A stretch of DNA of 64,000 nucleotides. Source: Candidatus Latescibacterota bacterium. GTDB lineage: Bacteria; Krumholzibacteriota; Krumholzibacteriia; WVZY01. The position numbers and the translations under genes were made by a program. The notes beneath the pieces are model-generated. The model was given only the letters and a program-made list of their open reading frames with translations, did no database searches and was not told where the DNA came from. Below are positions 28,315-37,581 of the stretch, piece after piece (position 1 is the stretch's first letter; each line of letters begins with the position of its first letter). The DNA lies in assembly GCA_011772205.1 (NCBI GenBank), contig WVZY01000022.1, forward strand, positions 62,001-126,000, given 5' to 3'.

Positions 28315-28998
28315 TTACATTGGATTCAGCAAACCATTTTCTAGAAGCAATGTACGACGCGAGAACTGGGCGAACTCTTTCTTATGCGTAACGATAACGA
28401 ACGTCTTTCTTTCGGAGGCGGACAGCTGGTTGATCAGCTCGTGAAGTGTGGCGCTCGTCACGTCATCGAGGTTCCCGGTCGGCTCGTCGGCAAGAATCAC
28501 CTCCGGATCGTTGATCAGAGCCCTCGCGACGGCGACACGCTGCTGCTCTCCGCCCGAGAGTTCAGGGGGCTTGTGGAACCGCCGCTCAGACAACCCAACA
28601 CGCTCCAGCCAATCTTCCGCTTCCCTTCTGGCCCGCTGGGAGGAGCTGCCCCTGATGAGCCGGGGCATCATCACATTTTCCACTGCGGTGAATTCCGGGA
28701 GCAAAAAGTGAAACTGGAATACGAATCCAATCGTTGCGTTCCGGAGTCGGTCCAGCGCGCCTCCCCGCATCCGGTTTAGATCGCTTCCCTGAACCAACAC
28801 CGTTCCACTGTCCGGCCTGTCCAGCGCGCCCAAGATGTTCAAAAGAGTCGTCTTGCCGGCTCCCGAAGCCCCAAGGATCATTACCACCTCCCCGGATCGA
28901 ACGGAAAGGTCCACTCCCTTGAGAACCTCGATTTTTCTGCCGGTGCCCGAGAACGACTTTGTGATTCCCCGCGCCAGCAATACCGCATCTGTATCCAT
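28315..28998 (-). CDS. lolD: Lipoprotein-releasing ABC transporter ATP-binding protein
   Basis: 227 residues. Walker A is GASGAGKTT near residue 44, the Q-loop lies in FVFQFHFLLPEF, the signature is LSGGEQQRVAVARAL, and Walker B is VILADEPTGNLDD. This is the LolD/MacB branch of ABC ATPases. With the LolC/E membrane protein upstream, it should extract lipoproteins from the inner membrane for transfer to the outer membrane. It is followed closely by mcsA. Confidence 0.93.
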   Translation of the reverse strand: MDTDAVLLARGITKSFSGTGRKIEVLKGVDLSVRSGEVVMILGASGAGKTTLLNILGALDRPDSGTVLVQGSDLNRMRGGALDRLRNATIGFVFQFHFLLPEFTAVENVMMPRLIRGSSSQRARREAEDWLERVGLSERRFHKPPELSGGEQQRVAVARALINDPEVILADEPTGNLDDVTSATLHELINQLSASERKTFVIVTHKKEFAQFSRRTLLLENGLLNPM

Positions 28999-29169
28999 AA
29001 TCTAAATCCCGCAGGCCCTAAAAATCAAGCTGCAAGAAACGCTTCCTACTCCCTGCGTATCATTTTAACTACCACACCTGCACTCCAGTGGTACAACTCC
29101 CGGCAACCGGAGGGGACGATCCGGCGTCGCCTCTCCATTGACAGTATAGTGCAAAAGCTCCGAGGATTG

Positions 29170-30426
29170 TTAATCGTTCCTCAACGCTTCCACGGGCAGC
29201 AGCTTGCTTGCTTCCCAGCTCGGATAGACCGTCGCAACGAAACAGATGAGAATCGCACTCCCCCCCACAGCTAGCAGGTCCTGCCATTCGACGAGGACGG
29301 GCAGGGTTTTGATGAAATACACATCTCCCGGCAGATTGAGCTGGATCCGATCCAGTACATAGCAGGCGATGAGTCCCGCAATCATTCCTCCAAGGGTTCC
29401 CAGGACGCCGATAATGGTGCCCTCGAGCATGAAGATCGACATAACTCCTTTGGATGAAGCCCCCATCGACTTGAGGACGCCGATCTCCGTTCGCTTTTCC
29501 ATGATCACCATTGTCAGCATGCCAACTAAGTTAAACGCGGCTACGAGTATGATGAGAGTGAGCATGAGAAACATTAGTATCTTCTCAATTTTCATATAGC
29601 TGAAGAGATTCTGGTTCAGATTGATCCAGTTGTTCGTGCCGTAGTGCTGGATAGGCAGCATTTTTTGAATACGGACATCCATTTCCTGAGCCGCATATAT
29701 ATTACCCAGCTTGACGCCGATGCCTCTGACACCCGTTTCGAAATCGAAAATGCGATCCACATCATTTATATCCATGTAAATGAATCGCGAATCGAACTCG
29801 TACATTCCGCTGTTGAAAAATCCCAAAACACGGCATTTGACCATCTGGGGCTCGAAGTCATCCGTGCGAATAGTGGCAGGTGCCGTGACCAGAGCGAGCT
29901 CTTCGCCCAAGCCGATTCGCATTTCCACTGCGAGATCCAATCCCATAACCACTCCAAACCTCGGCTCCTCATCCTCGAAAAAGCTCGCATCGAATGAATC
30001 GATCTCAGGCTTGATACTATCGATCACTGTAGAAACAAGGGCTTCTCTCGTCAGATCTACACCTTTGACGATAACGCCCCGGATCTGCGTCCTCCGCCCC
30101 GGTATGATCTCGTATGCGGCAAGCGCCTCCGAGCGGATAAACGGTGCCGCGGCTACCACGCCCTCCATATCGCCGAGCACAGCCGAGAGACTGTCCACCC
30201 TCTGCCAAGCTCCCGGATTTCGCATGAACACCATGACATTCGCATTGAAGCCGACTATTCTCTGGCGGAGTTCCGTTTCGAACCCATTGATCACCGACAG
30301 GACGATCACGAGCGTCATCACACCCACAAATACGCCGCCGACCGCGATCGACATGATGCGCGACACAAGAGCGGACCGCTTCTTCGTTTGAAGATGCCGC
30401 TTCGCAATAAATAATGGGTAATTCAT
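29170..30426 (-). CDS. lolC: Lipoprotein-releasing system permease LolC/LolE
   Basis: 418 residues. The N-terminal IAKRHLQTKKRS motif and first membrane segment are family-typical, followed by a large periplasmic domain (about residues 50-275) and three C-terminal membrane helices, with EKRTEIGVLKSMGAS between two of them. Only one such gene is present, so a homodimeric LolF-like transporter is possible; the LolC/LolE split cannot be decided from this copy. Its start overlaps the lysS stop by one base (TAATG). A 171-base gap separates it from lolD. Confidence 0.92.
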   Translation of the reverse strand: MNYPLFIAKRHLQTKKRSALVSRIMSIAVGGVFVGVMTLVIVLSVINGFETELRQRIVGFNANVMVFMRNPGAWQRVDSLSAVLGDMEGVVAAAPFIRSEALAAYEIIPGRRTQIRGVIVKGVDLTREALVSTVIDSIKPEIDSFDASFFEDEEPRFGVVMGLDLAVEMRIGLGEELALVTAPATIRTDDFEPQMVKCRVLGFFNSGMYEFDSRFIYMDINDVDRIFDFETGVRGIGVKLGNIYAAQEMDVRIQKMLPIQHYGTNNWINLNQNLFSYMKIEKILMFLMLTLIILVAAFNLVGMLTMVIMEKRTEIGVLKSMGASSKGVMSIFMLEGTIIGVLGTLGGMIAGLIACYVLDRIQLNLPGDVYFIKTLPVLVEWQDLLAVGGSAILICFVATVYPSWEASKLLPVEALRND

Positions 30427-31898
30427 TAGACTGGACCTTCTTCAGGCCTCATATGGGGGAAAAAGAGAACGTCTCTTATTGATGGACTGTCGGTGAATAT
30501 CATTACCAACCTGTCGATTCCAATACCAAGTCCGGCTGCAGGGGGCATTCCGTACTCCAGCGCTCTCAAGAAGTCCTCGTCGAGAATCTGCGCCTCCTCA
30601 TCTCCCCTGGCTCTCAAAGCCGCTTGCTGCTCGAACCGTTTCCGCTGCTCTATGGGATCGTTCAATTCGGAAAATGCATTGCCGACTTCGAAGCCGCCTA
30701 CGAAGGGTTCGAAGCGCTCGACGAGCCCTTCATCCGAGCGATGGTCCTTTGCAAGCGGCGAAAGCGCTTTCGGATAATCATACACAAAGGTGGGCTCGAT
30801 CAGCTCGGGTTCTATCAATTCGCTGAAGAGTTCGTCTAAAATCGCTGGAGAAGGAGTATCTTTTTCGACATCCAGTCCCAGTTCGATGGCTTCTTCGAAG
30901 ATCTCATCATCGCTCATCCTGCGAAAATCTCTTCCTGTCCGCTCCTTGATCGCATCGAAGTAACGAATCCGCTTCCACGGTTTTCCAAAGTCGATTTCAT
31001 GGCCTTTGTAAGTAACCACACCGCCTGCCGCCAGGTCACCGGCAACCACTCGCATCATTTCTTCGACCATGTCCATGAAGTCCAAGTAGTCCATGTAAGC
31101 GGCGTAGCATTCCATCATGGTGAATTCCGGATTATGCGCTCTGTCTATCCCCTCGTTCCTGAAATCTTTCGCAAACTCGAAGACGCGTTCCAGGCCGCCC
31201 ACAAGGAGGCGCTTCAGGTACAGCTCGTCGGCGATCCTCAAATAGAGCTTCATATCGAGAGTATTATGATAAGTTACGAAGGGCCTCGCCGAGGCGCCGC
31301 CGTAAAGCGGCTGCAAGATTGGCGTTTCCACTTCCAGAAATCCATTGCCAATCAAGAACTGCCGCATCGATTCGATGAGCTTGGATCTTTTGATGAAAAC
31401 CTCGCGGATGTGTGGATTCATGAAAAGGTCCACATATCGCTGCCGGTAACGCAGCTCCTTGTCCGTGAGGCCATGCCATTTCTCGGGGAGAGGCCGCAGG
31501 GTTTTCGTGAGGATCTCGACTTTCTGCGCCCTTATGGTAAGCTCATCCGTCTTTGTTCTAAAGAGCGTACCCTCTACACCCACGATGTCCCCCACCTCGA
31601 TCAGTTTGAAGAGCTTGTACGCATCCTTTCCAACGATATCTTTCCGGATGTAAAACTGGATCGTTCCGTTCAAGTCCGCAATATGTCCAAATGTAGTGGC
31701 TCCATGCCCACGGACCGACATCACACGTCCCGCGGTAGAAACCAGCATTTCGTTTTCCGACAGGTTCTTTTCAGCGGCAATCAATTGCTCGATGGTGTGG
31801 GTTCCTCGAAAACGATACGGGTACGGGTTTACGCCCGCCGCTTTCAGCTGGTTCAGCTTCTCGATCCGCGCTCTGCGGAGTTTGTCCAATCCTTCCAT
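30426..31898 (-). CDS. lysS: Lysyl-tRNA synthetase, class II
   Basis: 490 residues. The N-terminal OB-fold anticodon-binding domain covers about residues 50-150. Class II motif 2 is in FRNEGIDRAHNPEFTMMECY, and motif 3 near the C-terminus is AAGLGIGIDRLVM. GGASARPFVTYHN and RIADELYLKRL are also typical of LysS. It heads the run leading to lolC/E, lolD, mcsA, mcsB and clpC. Confidence 0.96.
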   Translation of the reverse strand: MEGLDKLRRARIEKLNQLKAAGVNPYPYRFRGTHTIEQLIAAEKNLSENEMLVSTAGRVMSVRGHGATTFGHIADLNGTIQFYIRKDIVGKDAYKLFKLIEVGDIVGVEGTLFRTKTDELTIRAQKVEILTKTLRPLPEKWHGLTDKELRYRQRYVDLFMNPHIREVFIKRSKLIESMRQFLIGNGFLEVETPILQPLYGGASARPFVTYHNTLDMKLYLRIADELYLKRLLVGGLERVFEFAKDFRNEGIDRAHNPEFTMMECYAAYMDYLDFMDMVEEMMRVVAGDLAAGGVVTYKGHEIDFGKPWKRIRYFDAIKERTGRDFRRMSDDEIFEEAIELGLDVEKDTPSPAILDELFSELIEPELIEPTFVYDYPKALSPLAKDHRSDEGLVERFEPFVGGFEVGNAFSELNDPIEQRKRFEQQAALRARGDEEAQILDEDFLRALEYGMPPAAGLGIGIDRLVMIFTDSPSIRDVLFFPHMRPEEGPV

Positions 31899-31927
31899 TT
31901 CTGACGCCCTTGAAGGAAATTCAGCGA

Positions 31928-31957
31928 AGCCTAGATATAGGCGAGTCCGAATGTCAA
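31928..31957 (-). promoter_or_regulatory. Candidate lysS promoter
   Basis: On the minus strand a perfect TTGACA (31957 back to 31952) is followed after 18 bases by TAGGCT (31933 back to 31928), 29 bases before the lysS start. The -10 is weak, so this is tentative. Confidence 0.35.
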
Positions 31958-32029
31958 GCCAAAGTTAGCCTTTTGATTCTTCATCACTTCGCCGATCTGC
32001 ACGAGAGGATCCCGCCAATAGATGATGCC

Positions 32030-32300
32030 CGTTGCGGCCGGCTCCGTGGGGATTCCACACCACGCTCGCGCTTCGCTCGGGCTCCTCTGCTCTATCGATG
32101 GCCTTGTTGGAGTGCTGCGTGAGGTGGTTTCCTCACCTGCGCCCGCTTCGGTCGGCTTCCCGCCTGCGGCGGGCGATCCTCCCTCGCTCCGCGCAATGGT
32201 TCGTCACCCCCGTCACGCAGCACTTCCGCCCGCTCGCTCCGCGTAACGGTTCGTCACCCCCGCAGAGCCTCCCTGCTTGCATCCGTGCGAATGACGAATC
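32030..32300. repeat. GC-rich intergenic repeat segment between lysS and prfB
   Basis: This non-coding stretch has two 30-base direct repeats at 32183-32212 and 32233-32262 (28 of 30 identical, exact 50-base period), each containing GGTTCGTCACCCCCG. It also has an 11-base inverted pair, GTGCTGCGTGA at 32112-32122 and TCACGCAGCAC at 32213-32223, enclosing about 90 bases, plus further short dyads such as GCCTGCGGCGGGC. The pattern suggests a dispersed intergenic repeat family or a structured RNA. No reading frame here looks coding. Confidence 0.6.
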
Positions 32301-32304
32301 AACG

Positions 32305-33409
32305 TTATCTTTCCGAAAACTTATGGAGATACGCTTCTATGAACTCTTTGAGATCGCCATCGAGCACACGCTGCACATCCGAAGTTTGCATTCCCGTTCG
32401 ATGGTCCTTCACCATGTTGTAGGGATGCAGTACGTAGGAACGAATTTGACTCCCCCATGCAATATTTTTCTGCCCTTCCATCATCTTTGATAGCTTCTTC
32501 TTCCCTTCTTCGAGCTTGAGATGGTACAGCTTCGCCATGAGGATCTTCATTGCGTTGTCTTTGTTTCTGAACTGGGAGCGCTCGTTCTGGCACTGCACGA
32601 CAATCCCTGTGGGCAGGTGTTTTATCCTCACGGCGCTGTCCGTTTTATTGACGTGTTGGCCGCCCGCGCCGCTCGATCGAAATGTATTGATCTGCAAATC
32701 TTCATCCCGGACTTCGACTTCGATATCGTTCTCGATCTCCGGGTAGACAAAAACGGATGCGAACGATGTATGCCTTCTATGGCTTGCATCGAACGGGGAC
32801 AACCGCACCAGGCGGTGAACACCACTCTCGGCTTTCAGATGTCCGTAAGCGTTATCTCCCTTGATCTCGAGAGTCGCGCTCTTTACTCCCGCTTCTTCAC
32901 CGGGCAGCAGTTCGAGAATCCGAGCAACGAATTCCTGCTGCTCGCAAAACCTCGTGTACATCCGCAGAAGCATCTCCGCCCAATCCATCGATTCGGTCCC
33001 CCCGGCCCCGGGATGGATGGTCAAGATCGCATCCCGCCTGTCTTCGGAACTGGAAAATAGAAGCGTAATCTCCAGGTCCCCGAGTTTCTCCTCGATAGCT
33101 TTGAGATCTTTCTTTACGTCGCCAATAAGGGAATCGTCCCCCTCCTCGCTGGCGAGTTCGAGGATCTCCCTGCACTCAGAGAGTGCCTTCGAGATCTGAT
33201 CAACTGGCTCTAGTTTGGATTTGATCGAGCTGACTTCGCGGAGGATTTCTTCGGAGCGCTTCTTGTCCTGCCAGAGCTCCTGGGAGCTCATCAATTTCTC
33301 CAGCTCATCGAGACGGGCTTCCTGGGCGGAAAGGTCAAAGATACTCCTTTAGCTTCTCGCTTCTCGCTCCGAGGTTCTCCAGAGTTGAGAACAGTTCATC
33401 CGATTCCAT
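32305..33409 (-). CDS. prfB: Peptide chain release factor 2 with programmed +1 frameshift
   Basis: Translation starts at the ATG at 33409 behind GGAGGT and reads 24 codons to an in-frame TGA at 33337-33335. Skipping one base there continues into the main frame for 343 codons, giving about 367 residues, the normal RF2 length. The residues at the junction, KEYL then DLSAQEARL, align well with RF2. The main part has GAGGTESMDWAEML and the GGQ motif in SSGAGGQHVNKTDSAVR. RF2 recognises UGA and UAA stops. Annotating only the second frame would lose the N-terminus. Confidence 0.95.
33334..33348 (-). promoter_or_regulatory. RF2 programmed frameshift site
   Basis: AGGAG, three bases, then CTT TGA C reproduces the known RF2 recoding signal: an internal Shine-Dalgarno-like element just before a slippery CTT and a UGA stop followed by C. 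Low RF2 lets the ribosome shift +1 and make more RF2. Confidence 0.93.
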
Positions 33410-33517
33410 CCGTTTCGACCTCCTGCATTAAAGATAAGCGGTTTTCTGTATTTTGTGTATTCGAATCATTTTCCGTGCGGGAGCGGAGTCAGCCGCCCCG
33501 TGTGGTACTTCCATGAT

Positions 33518-34120
33518 TCATGTGTTCCTGTCCAGAACATCATCCACGATCGCATCCACTTCGGCAAGAACCTGGGAGAGTTCCCCGTCCGTATCGATGA
33601 TGATGTCTGCATTGTGGAAAGAACTCTCCAGGTCCACTTGGCTCTTCAACCTCAGGCGGATTTCTTCTTCCGTAGCACCCCCCTTTGCTCGCAGCCGCCG
33701 AATCTGCTCCTCCTTGTCGCAGCGAAGCGCTATCGCAACGTCCATATGAAACGGTAAGTCCACCTCCAGGAGGAGGGCGGCATCGATCACAACAAATTCG
33801 AAGCCGTCCTGCTGCAGCTGGTCGAGCCGTTTCAGGCAGGCTTCGATGATCCGTGGATGAAGGATGCGATTGAGGACTTTCAGCAATTCCCCGTCTCTGA
33901 ATACCATCTCCCCCAGCTTTTTTCGGTCCACGCTCCCTTCAGAAGTGAACACGTCCGGACCAAAGTACCTCAGGATTTTAGCCCTTACCGCTGCATCCGT
34001 CTCCAGCAGCTCGTGGCCGAGCCGATCAGCATCGATGTGCCCCCCGCCGCGTGACTTCAAGTGTTCGGCAATCGAGCTCTTCCCGGTACCGGATTCACCT
34101 GCCAATCCGATGATCTTCAT
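33518..34120 (-). CDS. coaE: Dephospho-CoA kinase
   Basis: 200 residues. Walker A is GESGTGKSSIAEHL near the N-terminus; HIDADRLGHELLE, the KLGEMVFRDGELLKVLNRILHP region (in part) and a lid with RLRAKGGATEEEI fit CoaE. It phosphorylates dephospho-CoA in the last step of CoA synthesis. The ATG at 34120 has AAGGTG upstream and is preferred to a GTG nine bases before. It lies downstream of polA, 69 bases away. Confidence 0.92.
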   Translation of the reverse strand: MKIIGLAGESGTGKSSIAEHLKSRGGGHIDADRLGHELLETDAAVRAKILRYFGPDVFTSEGSVDRKKLGEMVFRDGELLKVLNRILHPRIIEACLKRLDQLQQDGFEFVVIDAALLLEVDLPFHMDVAIALRCDKEEQIRRLRAKGGATEEEIRLRLKSQVDLESSFHNADIIIDTDGELSQVLAEVDAIVDDVLDRNT

Positions 34121-34189
34121 CCAGCGCACCTTCCAGAACCAGCCTCGGTGAGACAGGGACGGCCGATGTGGTTTCCAAGCGCATGGAAG

Positions 34190-36961
34190 CTAGGCATGGG
34201 CCTCCAGCCAGTTTTTCCCCACTCCCATGTCGATCTTCAATGGAACATCGAGCTTGATCGCGTTTTCCATCGTATCTTCAACGATCTCACGTACGCTTTT
34301 TAATTCCTCTTCCGGAAGATCGAACAGCAGCTCGTCGTGGACCTGGAGAATCATTTTCGCCTCGAATCCGCCTTCCTTTAGCTTCCTCGCGATCTGCACC
34401 ATCGCGACCTTTATGATGTCGGCAGCCGTTCCCTGGACGGGCGTATTTACGGCAATCCTCTCGGCGAAAGACTTGACCCTTCCCTCGTTGCTCGTAATCC
34501 CCGGAAGCTGCCTTACTCTTCCCAGCAGCGTGCTGACCGCTCCGTTACGCCGAGCTCCCTCTATTGTGTCGTCAATGAACCGCTTCACGCCAGGATAGTT
34601 TTCGAAATAATCCTCAATGAACTGCTTGGCCTCCTTGAAATCGATGTCCAATGCCTGTGCCAGTCCTCTTGGTCCCATTCCGTACACAACGCCGAAGTTC
34701 ACTGCCTTTGCCCTCGACCGCATCTCCTCGGACACCTGCTCCGGCGGAACCTTCAGTATTCTCGCCGCCGTTTTCCTGTGAACATCCGCTCCTTCTTCGA
34801 ATGCTCTCCTGAGCTCGATATCTTTGGACAGATGCGCGAGGACACGGAGCTCGACCTGGGAATAGTCGGCGTCAAGCAAGACCCAATCCGGCCCGCTGGA
34901 AACAAATCCCTTTCTGATCTCCCTCCCCAATTCGGTACGAATAGGGATGTTCTGGAGGTTCGGATCCGAACTGGACAAGCGCCCCGTGCTCGTCACTGCC
35001 TGGTTGTACGAGGTATGGACCCTCCCTGTTTGTGGATTGACGAGCTTCGGCAGCGCATCGATATACGTGCTCTTTAGTTTATCCAACGAGCGATATTCCA
35101 GGACGAGCCTCGGCAGCTCGTGCTCAGCAGAGAGCGCCTTCAAAACCTCCACGTCCGTAGAGTACCCTGTTTTGGTTTTATGGAGCGGTTTGAGCTTGAG
35201 TTTGCTGAACAGAATCGCCTGCAGTCGCGACGTAGAGTTGATGTTGAAACGCTCTCCCGCCGCCTCATAGATCGATTTTTCGAGGTGCGATAGATTGTTC
35301 GAAATCCGATCCGATAGCATCCTCATCATGTCTGTGTCGAGCCTGACGCCCTGGATTTCCATTTCGGTGAGAACGCTGCATAGAGGCATTTCCACTTCCC
35401 AAAAAAGTTGAGCGATCTGCGAGGCTTCGATCATCGGTTCGAATTCATGTTTGAGTCTCATCGTGAAGTCTGCGTCTTCACACGCGTACTCCTTGACCCT
35501 TTCGACGGGCACTTTCCGAATGTCCTTCACCCTGGTGCGCGTGTCGAAGAGGGATTTGAAAGAAATCTTCTCGTGGCCAAATATCTCCTTACTGAGGTTG
35601 TCCAAACTGTGACTTTGTCTTGCCGGATGAAGACAGTAGGAAGCGATCATGGTATCGAAATATACGCCCCGGAGATCGAATCCCGCCTGCCGGAGAACGA
35701 TCGCGTCATACTTGATGTTCTGCCCAATTTTCTTTTTGGCGGGATCGCTGAGAATCGGGCCAAGACGAGCGCGTACGAGATCCAGGGGCAATCCCGGGGC
35801 TTCATGCGCGGGGGCAAGCGCGAGCTCTTCTTCCATCATTCGGCTCTTTACCGGCACATACCACGCGCGACCGGGTTTTATGGAAAACGATATTCCCGCG
35901 AGCTCTGCACGCATCGGATCCAAGCGGCTGGATTCCACATCGAGAGCAAACTCGTCAACGGCCTGAAGCGCGCCGGCGAGGTCTGACAGCAGTGATTCGC
36001 TGTCCACGAGGATGTATTGCTTTTTCCCCTCTAAATCCGCATCGCCGATATCCCCCCCACCTGAATCCGCCCCGGCTCCGAAGCTACCTCCCGAGTTCCC
36101 GAGCCCTTTGACTTCTTCGGCCAAGCGGACCAGCTCGAGATCCCGAAGAACAGCCTGGAGGGACTCGGTCCGAAAGCCCGTATGCTTCATGTCTTCGATG
36201 GAAAAATCGAAGGGGACCGAGCGATCCAGCACAACGAGATCGCGCGAAAGAAACGCGTTTTCTCTGTCCCTCGCAAGCTTCTTTTTCAAAGAATCCGGGC
36301 CAATCTCATCGATATTTTCATAGATTCCGTCCAAGGTGCCGTATTTCTTGATGAGTTTCCTGGCCGTCTTTTCGCCCACTCCTGCTACGCCTGGAATGTT
36401 GTCCGAAGCGTCCCCCGTTAGAGCGAGAAAATCCACCATTTCCCCCGGCCGAAGCCCGATCTTCTGTTCGAGCCGCTCGGGATCGATTTCATCTTCCAGC
36501 AGGCCCCCTTTACCGGGACGGATAATGTGCGTTCTCTCCGTGACTATCTGGAATAGATCTTTATCGCCGGAGACGATTCTCACGGGGATCTTACTTTCGA
36601 GTGCGGTCGCGATCGTGGCCAGCAGGTCGTCCGCCTCGTAGCCGGGAACCAAAAAAATCGGTATGGACATTGCCTCGAGCAGCTCTTGAATTCTCGGAAT
36701 CTGCCCGATGAGTGAATCGGGCATCCTCTCACGATGCGCTTTGTACTCGGGATAGAACTCGTGGCGATGCGTTTTTTCGATGCTGTCAAAAACAGCTGCG
36801 ATATGAGAAGGATCAAACTTCTTCAGGAGGCTGACGACCGTATTGGCGAAGCCGAAAACCGCGCTCGTCTCTTCGCCCTTCGATGTCACAAGAGGGTTTC
36901 TTATGAAGGCATAATATGCCCGGTAGGCCAACGCGTGCCCGTCTATGAGGTACAGTGCCAT
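34190..36961 (-). CDS. polA: DNA polymerase I
   Basis: 923 residues. Three parts are visible: the 5'-3' exonuclease (1 to about 290) with LIDGHALAYRAYYA and GYEADDLLAT; a 3'-5' exonuclease-like domain with FALDVESSRLDPM keeping the D-x-E pair; and the polymerase domain with DADYSQVELRVLAHLS, FGVVYGMGPRGLA and LQVHDELLFD. All the catalytic acids expected in the polymerase motifs are present, and proofreading looks intact. It lies between nadD and coaE, on the same strand. Confidence 0.96.
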   Translation of the reverse strand: MALYLIDGHALAYRAYYAFIRNPLVTSKGEETSAVFGFANTVVSLLKKFDPSHIAAVFDSIEKTHRHEFYPEYKAHRERMPDSLIGQIPRIQELLEAMSIPIFLVPGYEADDLLATIATALESKIPVRIVSGDKDLFQIVTERTHIIRPGKGGLLEDEIDPERLEQKIGLRPGEMVDFLALTGDASDNIPGVAGVGEKTARKLIKKYGTLDGIYENIDEIGPDSLKKKLARDRENAFLSRDLVVLDRSVPFDFSIEDMKHTGFRTESLQAVLRDLELVRLAEEVKGLGNSGGSFGAGADSGGGDIGDADLEGKKQYILVDSESLLSDLAGALQAVDEFALDVESSRLDPMRAELAGISFSIKPGRAWYVPVKSRMMEEELALAPAHEAPGLPLDLVRARLGPILSDPAKKKIGQNIKYDAIVLRQAGFDLRGVYFDTMIASYCLHPARQSHSLDNLSKEIFGHEKISFKSLFDTRTRVKDIRKVPVERVKEYACEDADFTMRLKHEFEPMIEASQIAQLFWEVEMPLCSVLTEMEIQGVRLDTDMMRMLSDRISNNLSHLEKSIYEAAGERFNINSTSRLQAILFSKLKLKPLHKTKTGYSTDVEVLKALSAEHELPRLVLEYRSLDKLKSTYIDALPKLVNPQTGRVHTSYNQAVTSTGRLSSSDPNLQNIPIRTELGREIRKGFVSSGPDWVLLDADYSQVELRVLAHLSKDIELRRAFEEGADVHRKTAARILKVPPEQVSEEMRSRAKAVNFGVVYGMGPRGLAQALDIDFKEAKQFIEDYFENYPGVKRFIDDTIEGARRNGAVSTLLGRVRQLPGITSNEGRVKSFAERIAVNTPVQGTAADIIKVAMVQIARKLKEGGFEAKMILQVHDELLFDLPEEELKSVREIVEDTMENAIKLDVPLKIDMGVGKNWLEAHA

Positions 36962-37001
36962 GATCGATCGATCCTATGATGCTCCCTACTTCCACACTAA
37001 A

Positions 37002-37580
37002 CTAGCACTTATACAGCGAATTGTCTAAAATAAACTCATATACTGGTTCGGGTAAGAATCGCTTCATGCGCTCACCTGCCGCCATTTTTTCGCGAATTTC
37101 AGTGGATGATATATCGATGACCGGGCCTTCGAAAAGCACCACCGACGCGCCGCCCGCAACAGGGAGAATCGATGGATACCCTGTCCGAGGGAAAACAACG
37201 AGAGTAGTGAGCTCCAAAATCCCCCCAGGATCCTTCCAGTTCGGAAGATCGCTCAACGTATCGGCACCAATAATGAAGAACACGTCGTCATCGTGCAGCT
37301 GGTGGTAGTGTTTCAATAGGTCCACGGTGTAGGACGGGCCATTCCTGAACTCTTCCATTCTCGAAAGCTCAAGACCGGCATCCCCGGAGAGTGCGAGCTC
37401 GACCATTTTCAAACGCAGGCTGTATGGAGTGAGCTCCTCCGGGATTTTGTGGGGGGGATTCGGTGCTGGCATGAACAGAATCCTTTCGAGAGGGATCTTC
37501 TCCACAGCTTCCCTGGCCATTACAAGATGAGCGATATGAGGCGGATCGAATGTCCCGCCCAGTATGCCGACTCTTCCCAC
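37002..37580 (-). CDS. nadD: Nicotinate-nucleotide adenylyltransferase
   Basis: 192 residues. The N-terminal GGTFDPPHIAHL contains the nucleotidyltransferase (T/H)xGH-type motif with A in place of G, seen also in other NadD proteins. PAPNPPHK, FIIGADTLSDLPNWKDP and the C-terminal ISSTEIREK motif are typical. It makes deamido-NAD from nicotinate mononucleotide. Start is GTG at 37580, one base after the bamD stop, so the two are coupled. Confidence 0.94.
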   Translation of the reverse strand: MGRVGILGGTFDPPHIAHLVMAREAVEKIPLERILFMPAPNPPHKIPEELTPYSLRLKMVELALSGDAGLELSRMEEFRNGPSYTVDLLKHYHQLHDDDVFFIIGADTLSDLPNWKDPGGILELTTLVVFPRTGYPSILPVAGGASVVLFEGPVIDISSTEIREKMAAGERMKRFLPEPVYEFILDNSLYKC

Positions 37581-37581
37581 C

